Assembly (NCBI GenBank): GCA_938010765.1
Contig: CALLVX010000048.1
Location: 1-62,452 of the forward strand
Source: an uncultured Flavobacteriaceae bacterium
GTDB lineage: Bacteria; Bacteroidota; Bacteroidia; Flavobacteriales; Flavobacteriaceae
Reading direction: 5' to 3'
Length of the DNA: 62,452 nt
This document shows, piece after piece, positions 53,032-60,401 of the stretch (positions are counted from its first letter, which is position 1; each line of letters opens with the position of its first letter). The notes under the pieces were generated by a model that had not been told where the DNA came from, ran no database searches, and saw only the letters and a list, made by a program, of their open reading frames with translations. The position numbers were made by a program, and so were the translations under genes.

Positions 53032-54174
53032 TTATCGCTTGCTCTTTTCTTCCGGCAACAGGTCGTTTTTGAAGGGGTTTTTGGTAAAGGGAAAGAAAAG
53101 TTGTTTGACGAACCCTTTTGGAAATGAAGCATCGACCAGTCCTGTTCCTTTTGGCCATTCTTTTCCCGGAAGGTAATACGTGCCGAAAATTTTGTCGATA
53201 AAGGGAAACACCACCGCAAAATTATTCCCGTAATGTTCAGGTTCTTCGCAATGATGCCAGTGATGGTATTGGGGCGTTGTGATGATATACTTCAAAAACC
53301 CAAAATTGATTCTTGTATTCGCATGGATCAAAACAGCATGAATTGCAATAAATAAAATATACACATTGAATGTTAGGGTAGAAAAACCTAAAATATAGAG
53401 TGGCATATACGAGATGCTACGGGTGAAAAATATATCAATAAAATGTGTTCGGGAACCGGCAAGCCAGTCCATGTTTTGAGTGGAATGATGAATGGAGTGA
53501 AACCGCCATAAGTAGTGATGGGAATGAAAAAATCGATGTGCCCAATACTGAAATATATCCGTTATAAATAGGGCTAGGAACAATTCAATGAGAAATGGTA
53601 ATTCTGAAACCCAAACATGCACCTGATCTAAATTCATCCACCCGAAAAAGGCAACTGCCGGTTTTTTTGTAATCACCCCGAACAATTGAATCGCTAAATG
53701 ACTTATGCCAAAATAAATAAGATCGGTTCGCCATTCGGCGTGAAATTTTGACTGTGACTTATTCTTTGGGAAAACCAGCTCTATGGGTACAAATAACACT
53801 GCCATTATTAATAAATCTAGAATAAGCCAATCAAGACCTATGCTCCAACCTATTTGTTCGACTGCCCTGCCCTCAACGGTGATTCCCCCGAAAACAATGG
53901 TTAGCACGCCTAAACAAATGCCAATGACCGCATACTGCCTGTTTTTGGCGAGAAGTATACTGATTAGTGCAAAAAGGAAGGTTGCGATAATTCCGCCCAG
54001 CATCAGGTTTTCAACCATATCTGCGGAATAGATCTCACGAAATTCTGGAGTGGTGAGTTGCTCTGGGAATTTAAAACAGAGAATTCCGACCAAAGAGAGT
54101 GTTCCAAGGAATATGGAAATAGCGCCGCTAATTCTTCCTTCGCCCACTCGCATGCGTGTAGTTTGGTTTTTCAT
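53032..54174 (-). CDS. Sterol desaturase / fatty acid hydroxylase family protein (second copy)
   Basis: A 380-residue protein. It has about four N-terminal hydrophobic segments not present in the 294-residue paralogue, then the histidine-rich catalytic region: HRFFHSHHYLWRFHSIHHS and HHWHHCEEPEHYGNN. These histidines are expected to bind the two irons. The likely reaction is lipid, sterol or carotenoid hydroxylation in the inner membrane. The N-terminal extension (LGTLSLVGILCFKF, LMLGGIIATFLFALISILLA) makes it a distinct subgroup. Confidence 0.9.
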   Translation of the reverse strand: MKNQTTRMRVGEGRISGAISIFLGTLSLVGILCFKFPEQLTTPEFREIYSADMVENLMLGGIIATFLFALISILLAKNRQYAVIGICLGVLTIVFGGITVEGRAVEQIGWSIGLDWLILDLLIMAVLFVPIELVFPKNKSQSKFHAEWRTDLIYFGISHLAIQLFGVITKKPAVAFFGWMNLDQVHVWVSELPFLIELFLALFITDIFQYWAHRFFHSHHYLWRFHSIHHSTQNMDWLAGSRTHFIDIFFTRSISYMPLYILGFSTLTFNVYILFIAIHAVLIHANTRINFGFLKYIITTPQYHHWHHCEEPEHYGNNFAVVFPFIDKIFGTYYLPGKEWPKGTGLVDASFPKGFVKQLFFPFTKNPFKNDLLPEEKSKR

Positions 54175-54521
54175 TTGTAATTTCTTTCCGGCCCTATTGC
54201 ATTGTTTGCCTTGAGATAACGCGCTTATATACGAAACATTGCGTGGAAAATGGGCGCTTTCGTTTTAGGTACGTATTAGGTGGCTTTCCAAAAAAGGGCC
54301 GAATACTTATGAGCAATACCGCGTAGGATGTTTTAAACGAATACCAACAGTTTTTAGGGCACGGTTTAATGCATCGTATATTGTAGGAGCATTGTTTATA
54401 TAAAGCATCAACATGTCCTCCTCTAGTTGTAAGGAATAAGATATAGCAAGCCAAGCTCTTTACGGTAATAAGCTCCTTTATACGCGACAGGACCTTCTTT
54501 CCGTTCGTATATCGGGACACG
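54175..54521. other. Gene-free spacer
   Basis: About 350 bases between the hydroxylase gene and the next minus-strand ORF. A minus-strand frame of 117 codons (54194-54547) covers it but overlaps the next gene and is rich in basic, Cys and aromatic residues in a non-protein-like way. No repeat or RNA structure was recognised. Confidence 0.5.
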
Positions 54522-55028
54522 CTATTGAAGTTCCTTAATTTCATCATCCTTTAGCTCCCAACAATGGTCATATATAGAGCAATACTTTAGCTCCTTGCTG
54601 GTTTTTGAAAGGTATTTTTTGCCAATCAGCACCGATAGGGAATCGTTCGCTTTATACACTTCTATTTTTTGCGAATCTGACAGTACATCTCCTTTTGCGA
54701 TGTTGGAATATTGAAAATTGAGCACTACTGGGTGTCCGGTCTCGGCAGCTTCCAAATCCCCAAAATAATGAATTAGCTTGTTCACGTAATGAAAGGTAGT
54801 ATCCCGGTAGGTATAGGTCACTTCAGATATCAGTGCCGGACCTACGCCATTGTTCTTGACCGAATAAATAAAGTAATCGGGGCCTTGCCCTTGTCCGTTG
54901 CTTAGGCTGGGCCATACGGCGGCGTAAGATTGTTTTTGCAAGATGTTGGTCTGTACCATCGAGACGATCAGCGCCAAACAGCTAATAAACAGGGCGACAA
55001 ACGTAAGTATTTTTTCAGAGGTGGTCAT
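54522..55028 (-). CDS. Membrane-anchored protein of unknown function
   Basis: A 168-residue protein with one N-terminal membrane helix (KILTFVALFISCLALIVSMV). A beta-rich domain follows: YAAVWPSLSNGQGQGPDYFI, YSVKNNGVGPALISEVTYTY and KYLSKTSKELKYCSIYDHCW. The NNGVGPALI pattern is seen in several hypothetical proteins with the same N-terminal anchor. It is probably exposed on one face of the inner membrane. It follows the lanC gene by 175 bases in the same direction and could belong to that locus, but nothing in it points to peptide modification. Confidence 0.7.
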   Translation of the reverse strand: MTTSEKILTFVALFISCLALIVSMVQTNILQKQSYAAVWPSLSNGQGQGPDYFIYSVKNNGVGPALISEVTYTYRDTTFHYVNKLIHYFGDLEAAETGHPVVLNFQYSNIAKGDVLSDSQKIEVYKANDSLSVLIGKKYLSKTSKELKYCSIYDHCWELKDDEIKELQ

Positions 55029-55203
55029 GGGCGTATTTCTCTCTACAAGATAGAAATAAATTCAGGGTTCTGGCAATGGCAGTATTTTGAAAGTCCTAAA
55101 AATAAATAGGGTAGCAACCCGTGCAGTACCTGGCCATTAACAAAGGCCTTGAAACCAAATGTTCAATCTCCTTTCAATGCCTCGAGATTGCTGATTTACA
55201 CCC

Positions 55204-56508
55204 TCAGCCGATAAGAAGACATTGGTCCCACTTTGTTTCGAACGGCGCCAGATACGAAATTAAGGCGAGGCCAATTCCGGCGACACCTTCCAATAAATTC
55301 GTCTCCTTTCGCCATTGTGCCTTCCCATCACCACGCCATTGCATATAACCGGCGTATCCGTCTTTATGCGTGTCCATTTTTAAGGCTTCTTCGAGCCAAA
55401 ACTCACTGGTTTCTTTGAAATGGGCAAGACCTGTCTCCTTATGCATGTAACGATAAATATGTGCCACTCCAAAAGTTCCATGGCAAAGTCCGGCATCTAA
55501 GAGTCTATTCTGCTGAAGATCTCTTCGTTTGGTAGTCAGTTCTAAAATGTACAGGGCCTTTTTTTTCACGGTTTCATCATCAAGGACTTGGGCGGCATGC
55601 CAAAGAGAAATACCGATGCCAAGATCGCCATAGCACCAGGCCAAACGAGTGGGTTGATTTTCCAATTCCCCGTTGATTACCCAGGCCGGAAAACAAGCAG
55701 GGAGCAACGGGTCGTTTAGTTCTGTGCTCAAAATGTAATTTACCGCTGGTACAAGAAGCTCTTCGGCTTGGGGTTTGAACGCATCGTAGTACGCTATTCT
55801 TGAAAGAAAATTAACAATGCTCGATATCCCATGTGATAGGCTTAGATTATAGCCACGAACAGTATCATTATGGATTAAAAAAGATTCCCATTTGATAAGG
55901 TTGCCATCCGTTTGGGCCGTTTCTCGAAGTTCCCCTAAAATTGCGAGAAGGATGCCTTTGTATTTCTTTTTTAATATAGAGGATTTTGTTTTTTGAAACC
56001 TTTTAAAGAAATAGAATGCAATTCCCAGCAATCCGTGTAGAAAATCATAAAAATTCCTTGTGGTCCTATCGGGTTTCGCCTCTACTAAATAATCATCTAA
56101 ATCGACCAAAAAAGTATCTGTGTCCAATTCAATACAGTCTTCTTCTTCCAACACGTCTATTGCCCAAGCAGCTCCTGCAATTCCCGAACAAAAAGACGGT
56201 AGACTATACCCATTATTCAATTGATTAATGATTTCCTGGATAATGTACACCCCCTTATCGGCAGCTTCTTCTTCCTTGGTTAGTTTTGAGTAATAAAAAA
56301 AGAAAAGCGCAATACCGGAACTTCCTGTTAATACCCCAATGTCTTTTGGTTCTTGGTAATGCCCATATAGTAGTTCGTAAATTTCGTGAAGTTTTTTTTC
56401 TGCTATTTGCTGTAAGGCCATAGGGTAGCTCAATGCACTGCTCTTTAATTCAAGACAGTTATAAATTTGGTTAAACCAAGATGTGCCATTTGTAATGGAC
56501 TTGGCCAA
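55204..56508 (-). CDS. LanC-like lanthionine cyclase
   Basis: A 434-residue protein with the LanC double-barrel pattern. Zinc ligands are Cys292 in TRLAWCYGDLG and Cys342-His343 in LDAGLCHGTFG. The catalytic His226 lies in SLSHGISSIVNFL, and Arg288 sits four residues before the first Cys as in NisC. An YDFLHGLLGIAF block near 154 gives the conserved Asp. LanC adds Cys thiols to dehydrated Ser or Thr to form thioether rings. No ATG fits the N-terminus: translation must start at TTG (56508), at the internal ATG encoding Met30 (MALQQIAEKKL), or upstream in the still-open frame (ending KKERRLAKS). It is downstream of two candidate precursor genes and no LanB is visible. LanC-like sugar-processing relatives exist, but here the precursors favour peptide cyclisation. 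Confidence 0.88.
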   Translation of the reverse strand: MAKSITNGTSWFNQIYNCLELKSSALSYPMALQQIAEKKLHEIYELLYGHYQEPKDIGVLTGSSGIALFFFYYSKLTKEEEAADKGVYIIQEIINQLNNGYSLPSFCSGIAGAAWAIDVLEEEDCIELDTDTFLVDLDDYLVEAKPDRTTRNFYDFLHGLLGIAFYFFKRFQKTKSSILKKKYKGILLAILGELRETAQTDGNLIKWESFLIHNDTVRGYNLSLSHGISSIVNFLSRIAYYDAFKPQAEELLVPAVNYILSTELNDPLLPACFPAWVINGELENQPTRLAWCYGDLGIGISLWHAAQVLDDETVKKKALYILELTTKRRDLQQNRLLDAGLCHGTFGVAHIYRYMHKETGLAHFKETSEFWLEEALKMDTHKDGYAGYMQWRGDGKAQWRKETNLLEGVAGIGLALISYLAPFETKWDQCLLIG

Positions 56509-56566
56509 ACGACGCTCTTTTTTAAAATTTGAACCGATGGTACACCGTTTAAGAAAGTGTAATAGA

Positions 56567-56593
56567 AAAGCTGCCTAAATTTTAGGCAGCTTT
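56567..56593 (-). terminator. Perfect 13-bp inverted repeat between precursor gene 1 and lanC
   Basis: AAAGCTGCCTAAA (56567-56579) is followed after one base by its exact complement TTTAGGCAGCTTT (56581-56593). On the minus strand it ends with TTTTCT, a weak U-tract. It would act as a partial terminator, letting the precursor be made in excess of the cyclase. Confidence 0.7.
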
Positions 56594-56664
56594 ACGATTC
56601 CTGAAATGAAAGGTGATAACAAATATACCATTATCAACTTACAAAAAAGTTGGCTAACCTTAGC

Positions 56665-56814
56665 TTAGAAGCATTGCATTCCTGGAGGAGGGCAAGAGTT
56701 CAACGCACCTTCGGTAGGACAGCAGTGTGTGGCTCCGCCTCCTTTAATATTTTCACGCTTTAAGTTGCTAATGACCTCTTTTTTTAACTGCAATTTTTTC
56801 AAGGATTTTTTCAT
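56665..56814 (-). CDS. Candidate lanthipeptide precursor 1 (49 aa)
   Basis: A 49-residue ORF. The leader begins MKKSLKKLQLKKEVISNLK, continues RENIKGG, and has the L-x-L-x-K-x-x-I pattern of Bacteroidota class I lanthipeptide leaders. It ends in Gly-Gly, the usual peptidase site. The core reads HCCPTEGALNSCPPPGMQCF after GAT, with four Cys and three Ser or Thr, enough for up to three thioether rings or for disulfides. It lies 157 bases upstream of lanC on the same strand, with an attenuator-like inverted repeat between. It shares a CxPTExA...CP core pattern with the second ORF. No experiment supports the product; the call rests on architecture. Confidence 0.8.
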   Translation of the reverse strand: MKKSLKKLQLKKEVISNLKRENIKGGGATHCCPTEGALNSCPPPGMQCF

Positions 56815-56834
56815 AATTTAATATGTTAATTGTT

Positions 56835-56843
56835 AAGATACCT
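56835..56843 (-). promoter_or_regulatory. Shared upstream box of precursor 1
   Basis: The minus strand reads AGGTATCTT 20 bases before the start codon. The same nine bases occur upstream of precursor 2 at 57249-57257. TATCTTAA here and TATCTTTA there are close to the Bacteroidota -7 box TAnnTTTG, suggesting each precursor has its own promoter. Confidence 0.45.
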
Positions 56844-56979
56844 ACTCTAAGAAAGGTTTTCGGTTTCCCCTATATCGATCTGGGTTTGTATATCCAGAAT
56901 CTGCATTGAAGTTATAAACCACCTAAGAGACTAAAAAACCTTAGCACGCCAGATTCATCAAAATGAGGCATCAAAATAT

Positions 56980-57010
56980 CCCCAAGATTTTAAGGAACAA
57001 AACCTTGGGG
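56980..57010 (-). terminator. Hairpin terminator candidate after precursor 2
   Basis: CCCCAAG (56980-56986) pairs with CTTGGGG (57004-57010). A further TTTT/AAAA inner stem follows one mismatch, with a seven-base loop. On the minus strand ATATTTTG follows. It lies 50 bases past the stop of precursor 2. Confidence 0.6.
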
Positions 57011-57060
57011 AATCATTAAAAAAATGTTTTGAATATGGAATGTCGAAAGATGTGAAAATC

Positions 57061-57213
57061 CTAGGGTAAATGCTGCCCGGGACATACCCAATCAGTATGT
57101 GCGATCTCTGTGGGAATACAGTCGCCACCGCGGATCTTAGCCATATTTTCTTGGGTAATTTTCGCGACAACACCCTTTTTGAAAACCATTTTTTTGATTG
57201 TTTTTCGTTTCAT
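57061..57213 (-). CDS. Candidate lanthipeptide precursor 2 (50 aa)
   Basis: A 50-residue ORF. The basic leader MKRKTIKKMVFKKGVVAKIT is followed by QENMAKIRGG, again ending in Gly-Gly. The core is DCIPTEIAHTDWVCPGQHLP, with two Cys and two Thr. Aligned with the first precursor the cores share C-x-P-T-E-x-A and a later C-P, while the leaders share only the K-rich start and QEN/REN-x-x-x-I-x-GG end. It is 113 bases downstream of the regulator gene and 250 bases upstream of precursor 1. It could carry one or two rings. Its leader lacks the perfect L-x-L-x-K motif, so recognition by the same enzymes is inferred. Confidence 0.75.
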   Translation of the reverse strand: MKRKTIKKMVFKKGVVAKITQENMAKIRGGDCIPTEIAHTDWVCPGQHLP

Positions 57214-57248
57214 GGTGTAATTTTATAATTAGTAAATGAATGCGTTTA

Positions 57249-57257
57249 AAGATACCT
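57249..57257 (-). promoter_or_regulatory. Shared upstream box of precursor 2
   Basis: The minus strand reads AGGTATCTT about 35 bases before the start of precursor 2, identical to the box before precursor 1. The distance to the start differs (about 20 and 35 bases), as expected for a promoter rather than a translation signal. Confidence 0.45.
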
Positions 57258-57326
57258 TTTGCCGACCGAAATGAATAATAATGATACCCAAAATTGAACA
57301 AAATAGGGTGCATGATTTAAGGTTTG

Positions 57327-59015
57327 TCAGGTATTTACCAAAGGTTCTACAGGCCTTAGTTTTTTTATGTAGTCAGAAGGGTTATGTCCGGTTTTAGACT
57401 TAAAATGCTTGGCAAACGAGTAATCACTTTTGTAGCCGACTTCCGATGCGATAGACTTTACCGAAAAGGATCGGAATTTCTTGTCTTTCTTTAAGCGCTC
57501 AACGGCATAGTTAATACGTAGGTCATTAATGTAATCAACGAATTTTTTGTCCTTATAATGGTTGATGATTACAGACAAATAGGTGGCATTGGTTTTTACT
57601 TTTTTTGCCATGGTCCTTAGATTACAGCCCATGGTTAGAAAATATTCTTGGTTTTCTAATTTGTCCAATCTTTTAAGTACTTCTTCGACCTTGATACTAT
57701 TTATAACAATTTCCTTGCTAACAGGTTTTGTAATCGAATCCTCCTCTTTTAGGTCTAGCATAGATCGCTGATTATTCTTTGGTTTTGCTTCCTTACTTTT
57801 TTTGCTTCCTTGCCATTTAAAATGCGTATAAAATAGCACGCTGAGAGTGAGTATTACTAATAAACCACTAAGCCAGAGGTATTTGTTTCTTTTTTGTTGC
57901 ACTACGTATTCCTGCTTAAGAAGTTGAATTTCGGCACCGAGTTGTTGGGTGTCTTTTTCATATATTTTGTTTACCACCGCATCTTTCTTTTCTAGATACG
58001 CTTCGTTTAACGTTACATAGGTGTCATACCAAAGGGCAGAATTAGCAGTATCTCCTAGTTGCTTATAACTCTCGGCCAACAACTTATGGGCTTCAATTGT
58101 ACGATACTTTTGTCGCCCTTTCACTTTGGTAGCGTTGCCGATCAAGGCGAGCAGCGGAATCGTAGCATCCTTATAGAGTCCTCGGTCATAGAAGCAAATG
58201 GCCGAAAAATAATGGATATTTTCCATAAAGTACGATTTCGTTATTGCTTCGTTCTTTATAAGGGTACGCGCCTTATCAAGGTAATCGGTCCCAAGCTCAT
58301 GATCTCCTTTTTTACAATATACATGACCTATTTTCGTATATAGGTCCGCTAGACCTTTACGGTAATCTATGGTGCTGCTTATGGCAACACCGGTTTCTGC
58401 ATATTCCAGCGTTTTTCCGTACTCGCCAAGGTCTAGGTACGAATCGCTAAGGATCGTTAGTAGGTTTACATGGTTTTTTGTGTGTCGCAAGGAGGTACTA
58501 TCTACTATCTTTAACGCATTTAAACAGCTTGTAATCGACTGGTTTAGTTGGTTCATGCGTCGGTTTATAATAGCTATATTTATTTTGGCAATGACATTTT
58601 TGTTCAGCTGCTCTGTCTTCCCTGTATAGGCCAGCACTTTATGATATGCGTCGAGAGCCCTTTGATTTTGCCAATCTAATAAGTACGAATTCCCTTGAAT
58701 GAGATACACCTCGCCAAGGAGGTAATCGTCTTTTGCGGCCTGGGCCAAAATAATTGCCTTATTGATATAATGCAAACTTCGCCTATAAGTTCCTTGCGCA
58801 TAAAAATGACGCCCCAATTCCATAAAATTTTTGGCTTGTTCGGTATCAGGGGAAGGGAGGGTTAACAAGGTTTTTTCATAGGGTACTGCTGCTTGCTCGT
58901 CGGCTTCCTTAATTCGTTTGATCAGCGCCTGGGAAGTTTGCTCAACTGGCCTGGCTTGTCCCATCATAATGGTATTTCCCAATACAAGCAATATTAAAAA
59001 ACAATATACTTTCAT
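57327..59015 (-). CDS. TPR-sensor AraC-type transcriptional regulator, membrane-bound
   Basis: About 562 residues from the Met at 59015 (MKVYCFLILLVLGNTIMMGQ, a signal-like segment); an earlier Met at 59114 adds 33 unlikely residues. Tetratricopeptide-like repeats (about 60-370; LGRHFYAQGTYRRSLHYINK, LADLYTKIGHVYCKKGDHEL) should lie outside the membrane. One membrane helix follows (YLWLSGLLVILTLSVLFYTH), then an AraC HTH at the C-terminus (KSIASEVGYKSDYSFAKHFK, TGHNPSDYIKKL). The layout matches one-component sensors common in Bacteroidota. The gene lies directly before the two candidate lanthipeptide precursors and points toward them, so it is their probable regulator. Confidence 0.88.
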   Translation of the reverse strand: MKVYCFLILLVLGNTIMMGQARPVEQTSQALIKRIKEADEQAAVPYEKTLLTLPSPDTEQAKNFMELGRHFYAQGTYRRSLHYINKAIILAQAAKDDYLLGEVYLIQGNSYLLDWQNQRALDAYHKVLAYTGKTEQLNKNVIAKINIAIINRRMNQLNQSITSCLNALKIVDSTSLRHTKNHVNLLTILSDSYLDLGEYGKTLEYAETGVAISSTIDYRKGLADLYTKIGHVYCKKGDHELGTDYLDKARTLIKNEAITKSYFMENIHYFSAICFYDRGLYKDATIPLLALIGNATKVKGRQKYRTIEAHKLLAESYKQLGDTANSALWYDTYVTLNEAYLEKKDAVVNKIYEKDTQQLGAEIQLLKQEYVVQQKRNKYLWLSGLLVILTLSVLFYTHFKWQGSKKSKEAKPKNNQRSMLDLKEEDSITKPVSKEIVINSIKVEEVLKRLDKLENQEYFLTMGCNLRTMAKKVKTNATYLSVIINHYKDKKFVDYINDLRINYAVERLKKDKKFRSFSVKSIASEVGYKSDYSFAKHFKSKTGHNPSDYIKKLRPVEPLVNT

Positions 59016-59115
59016 AAGGAAGAAATGTTTTTGAACCCTATCGCATTGTTCGTGGTAACTAGTCATATTACGAAGGCTACCCTTCCTATTTTGAAGCGTA
59101 TAGGAATAGTTCATA

Positions 59116-59864
59116 TACTACTATTTAGAGTGGATTTGGATCTTTTTTTGGCCATGGTCTAGAAAACTTATTCTTGTCAGAAACTTCATTAAGATAGTAA
59201 AGGAATTGAAATCAAACAAATGCCCCATCTCAATGAAATTTCTTTAGCATAAGGTTCTTGCCTTCCGGTTTGTTGTGTTATAGAGTTTGCTTAGTACCTT
59301 TATTAAAACCGTGATTGTTTGAATCGATTACAAACGGTTGCCCCCATTAGCTGTGGCTAAAATATTGTAGGACTTTTCAAGTCATAAATAAAGGTTTCTT
59401 AAAGGTAAAGGTTTTTTGCCCAAGTACTGGTAACACCTAGCATAGTAGCAAATGTTAACGGAGGTATCACCGTTAACACCATGGTCAATTCGTTGACTGG
59501 GCAAAGCTTCCTAAGGATTTTTACCCTGTTACCGTCTTTTTCCCTAGGGGTGCCCTGCTATATAACTCCAAAAAGATTAAAAAAGGCAAAAAACAATGAT
59601 TCCTACCTTACATGTGAGATGGGTTCGCTACAATCTAAAAAGTCTAAACTGTTTCAATAAGTAAAATGGGAGTACAACAATCGTATATAACAACAAGTTA
59701 CTATATTTCTAAATTAGAAGTAGCACTACGCTATTCTCAATTTTCCAACGAATAGGTGAATTCAAAAAGACAACTGGTCAGTACAGGATTTCCTTAAAAC
59801 CCAATTGAGATTGTTCGAAAACGTACGAACAACCTCAAAGGTATAAAGACAAGACCGTAAACGC
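59116..59864. other. Gene-free stretch with an inverted repeat
   Basis: About 750 bases without a convincing gene. A 59-codon plus-strand frame (59481-59660) and an opposed minus-strand frame with no start both occur but lack support. It contains the inverted repeat at 59454-59477 and probably the promoter of the regulator gene at 59015. Confidence 0.5.
59454..59477. repeat. Inverted repeat, operator-like
   Basis: GTTAACGG (59454-59461) and CCGTTAAC (59470-59477) are exact complements with an eight-base gap. GGTAACACC (59430-59438) and GTTAACACC (59472-59480) nearby give further related half-sites. There is no T-run, so a protein-binding site is more likely than a terminator. Confidence 0.6.
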
Positions 59865-60329
59865 CTACTGTTCCTCGGGTGCCGTATAGGTGACAATATC
59901 GATCCCGATGCCGTTGGGGTCGACGAGGGCAAAATGCCGATCTCCCCAAACCTCGTCCCTTAATTCGATTTCGATCTTCACTCCTTTTTTCTTTAATTCT
60001 TGGTATACCTTGTCTACATCAGCTACTTCAATGGTAAAGTACACCCCATTACCATTGTAGGCTGTTTGGAACAACGGTTTTTGAGTGGGATGATTCGGGA
60101 GTAGAAAAGCGATTTCAGCTTGCTCGTTCGGTGTATGCAATAAAAGATAAAAATCATTTTCAAAGCGTACCCCAAAATCGAGTACTTCGGTATAGAACTT
60201 TTTGGTTTCAGCTAGTTTTTCGGTGATAATGCCGGCATTTAATTTCATAGTTGCTGTTTTTTTAGCTGTTGTTTGTGAATAAGCGAGTATCGTATTCAAT
60301 AGTGCAAATGCAATGATCAATCTTTTCAT
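59865..60329 (-). CDS. VOC-family (glyoxalase-like) protein with signal peptide
   Basis: Starts MKRLIIAFALLNTILAYSQ, a signal peptide; an upstream Met at 60398 is disfavoured. The body is a VOC domain: LNAGIITEKLAETKKFYTEV, LDFGVRFENDFYLLLHTPNE, VYFTIEVADVDKVYQELKKK, VWGDRHFALVDPNGIGIDIV. VOC proteins include metal-dependent lyases, dioxygenases and resistance proteins. Export is unusual for this fold. The gene directly follows an AraC-type regulator and may be its target. Confidence 0.82.
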   Translation of the reverse strand: MKRLIIAFALLNTILAYSQTTAKKTATMKLNAGIITEKLAETKKFYTEVLDFGVRFENDFYLLLHTPNEQAEIAFLLPNHPTQKPLFQTAYNGNGVYFTIEVADVDKVYQELKKKGVKIEIELRDEVWGDRHFALVDPNGIGIDIVTYTAPEEQ

Positions 60330-60401
60330 ACTGTTTGTATTTTTGTTCACTACAAACATAGCACAGCACAATGATGTACAATTGTAAAAAACGGACAAGC
60401 G

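Noticed and set aside
54194..54547. 117-codon minus-strand ORF
   Set aside because: Overlaps the next gene, rich in Cys, Lys and aromatic residues, with no recognisable domain.
59399..59571. Minus-strand open frame ending TFATMLGVTSTWAKNLYL
   Set aside because: Only a late ATG that would give a 27-residue product; no leader or GG site, so it was not accepted as a third precursor.
59481..59660. 59-codon plus-strand ORF (MVNSLTGQSFLRIF...) in the gap before the VOC gene
   Set aside because: No start context, no family resemblance, and it overlaps an equally open minus-strand frame and an inverted repeat. Composition does not favour coding.
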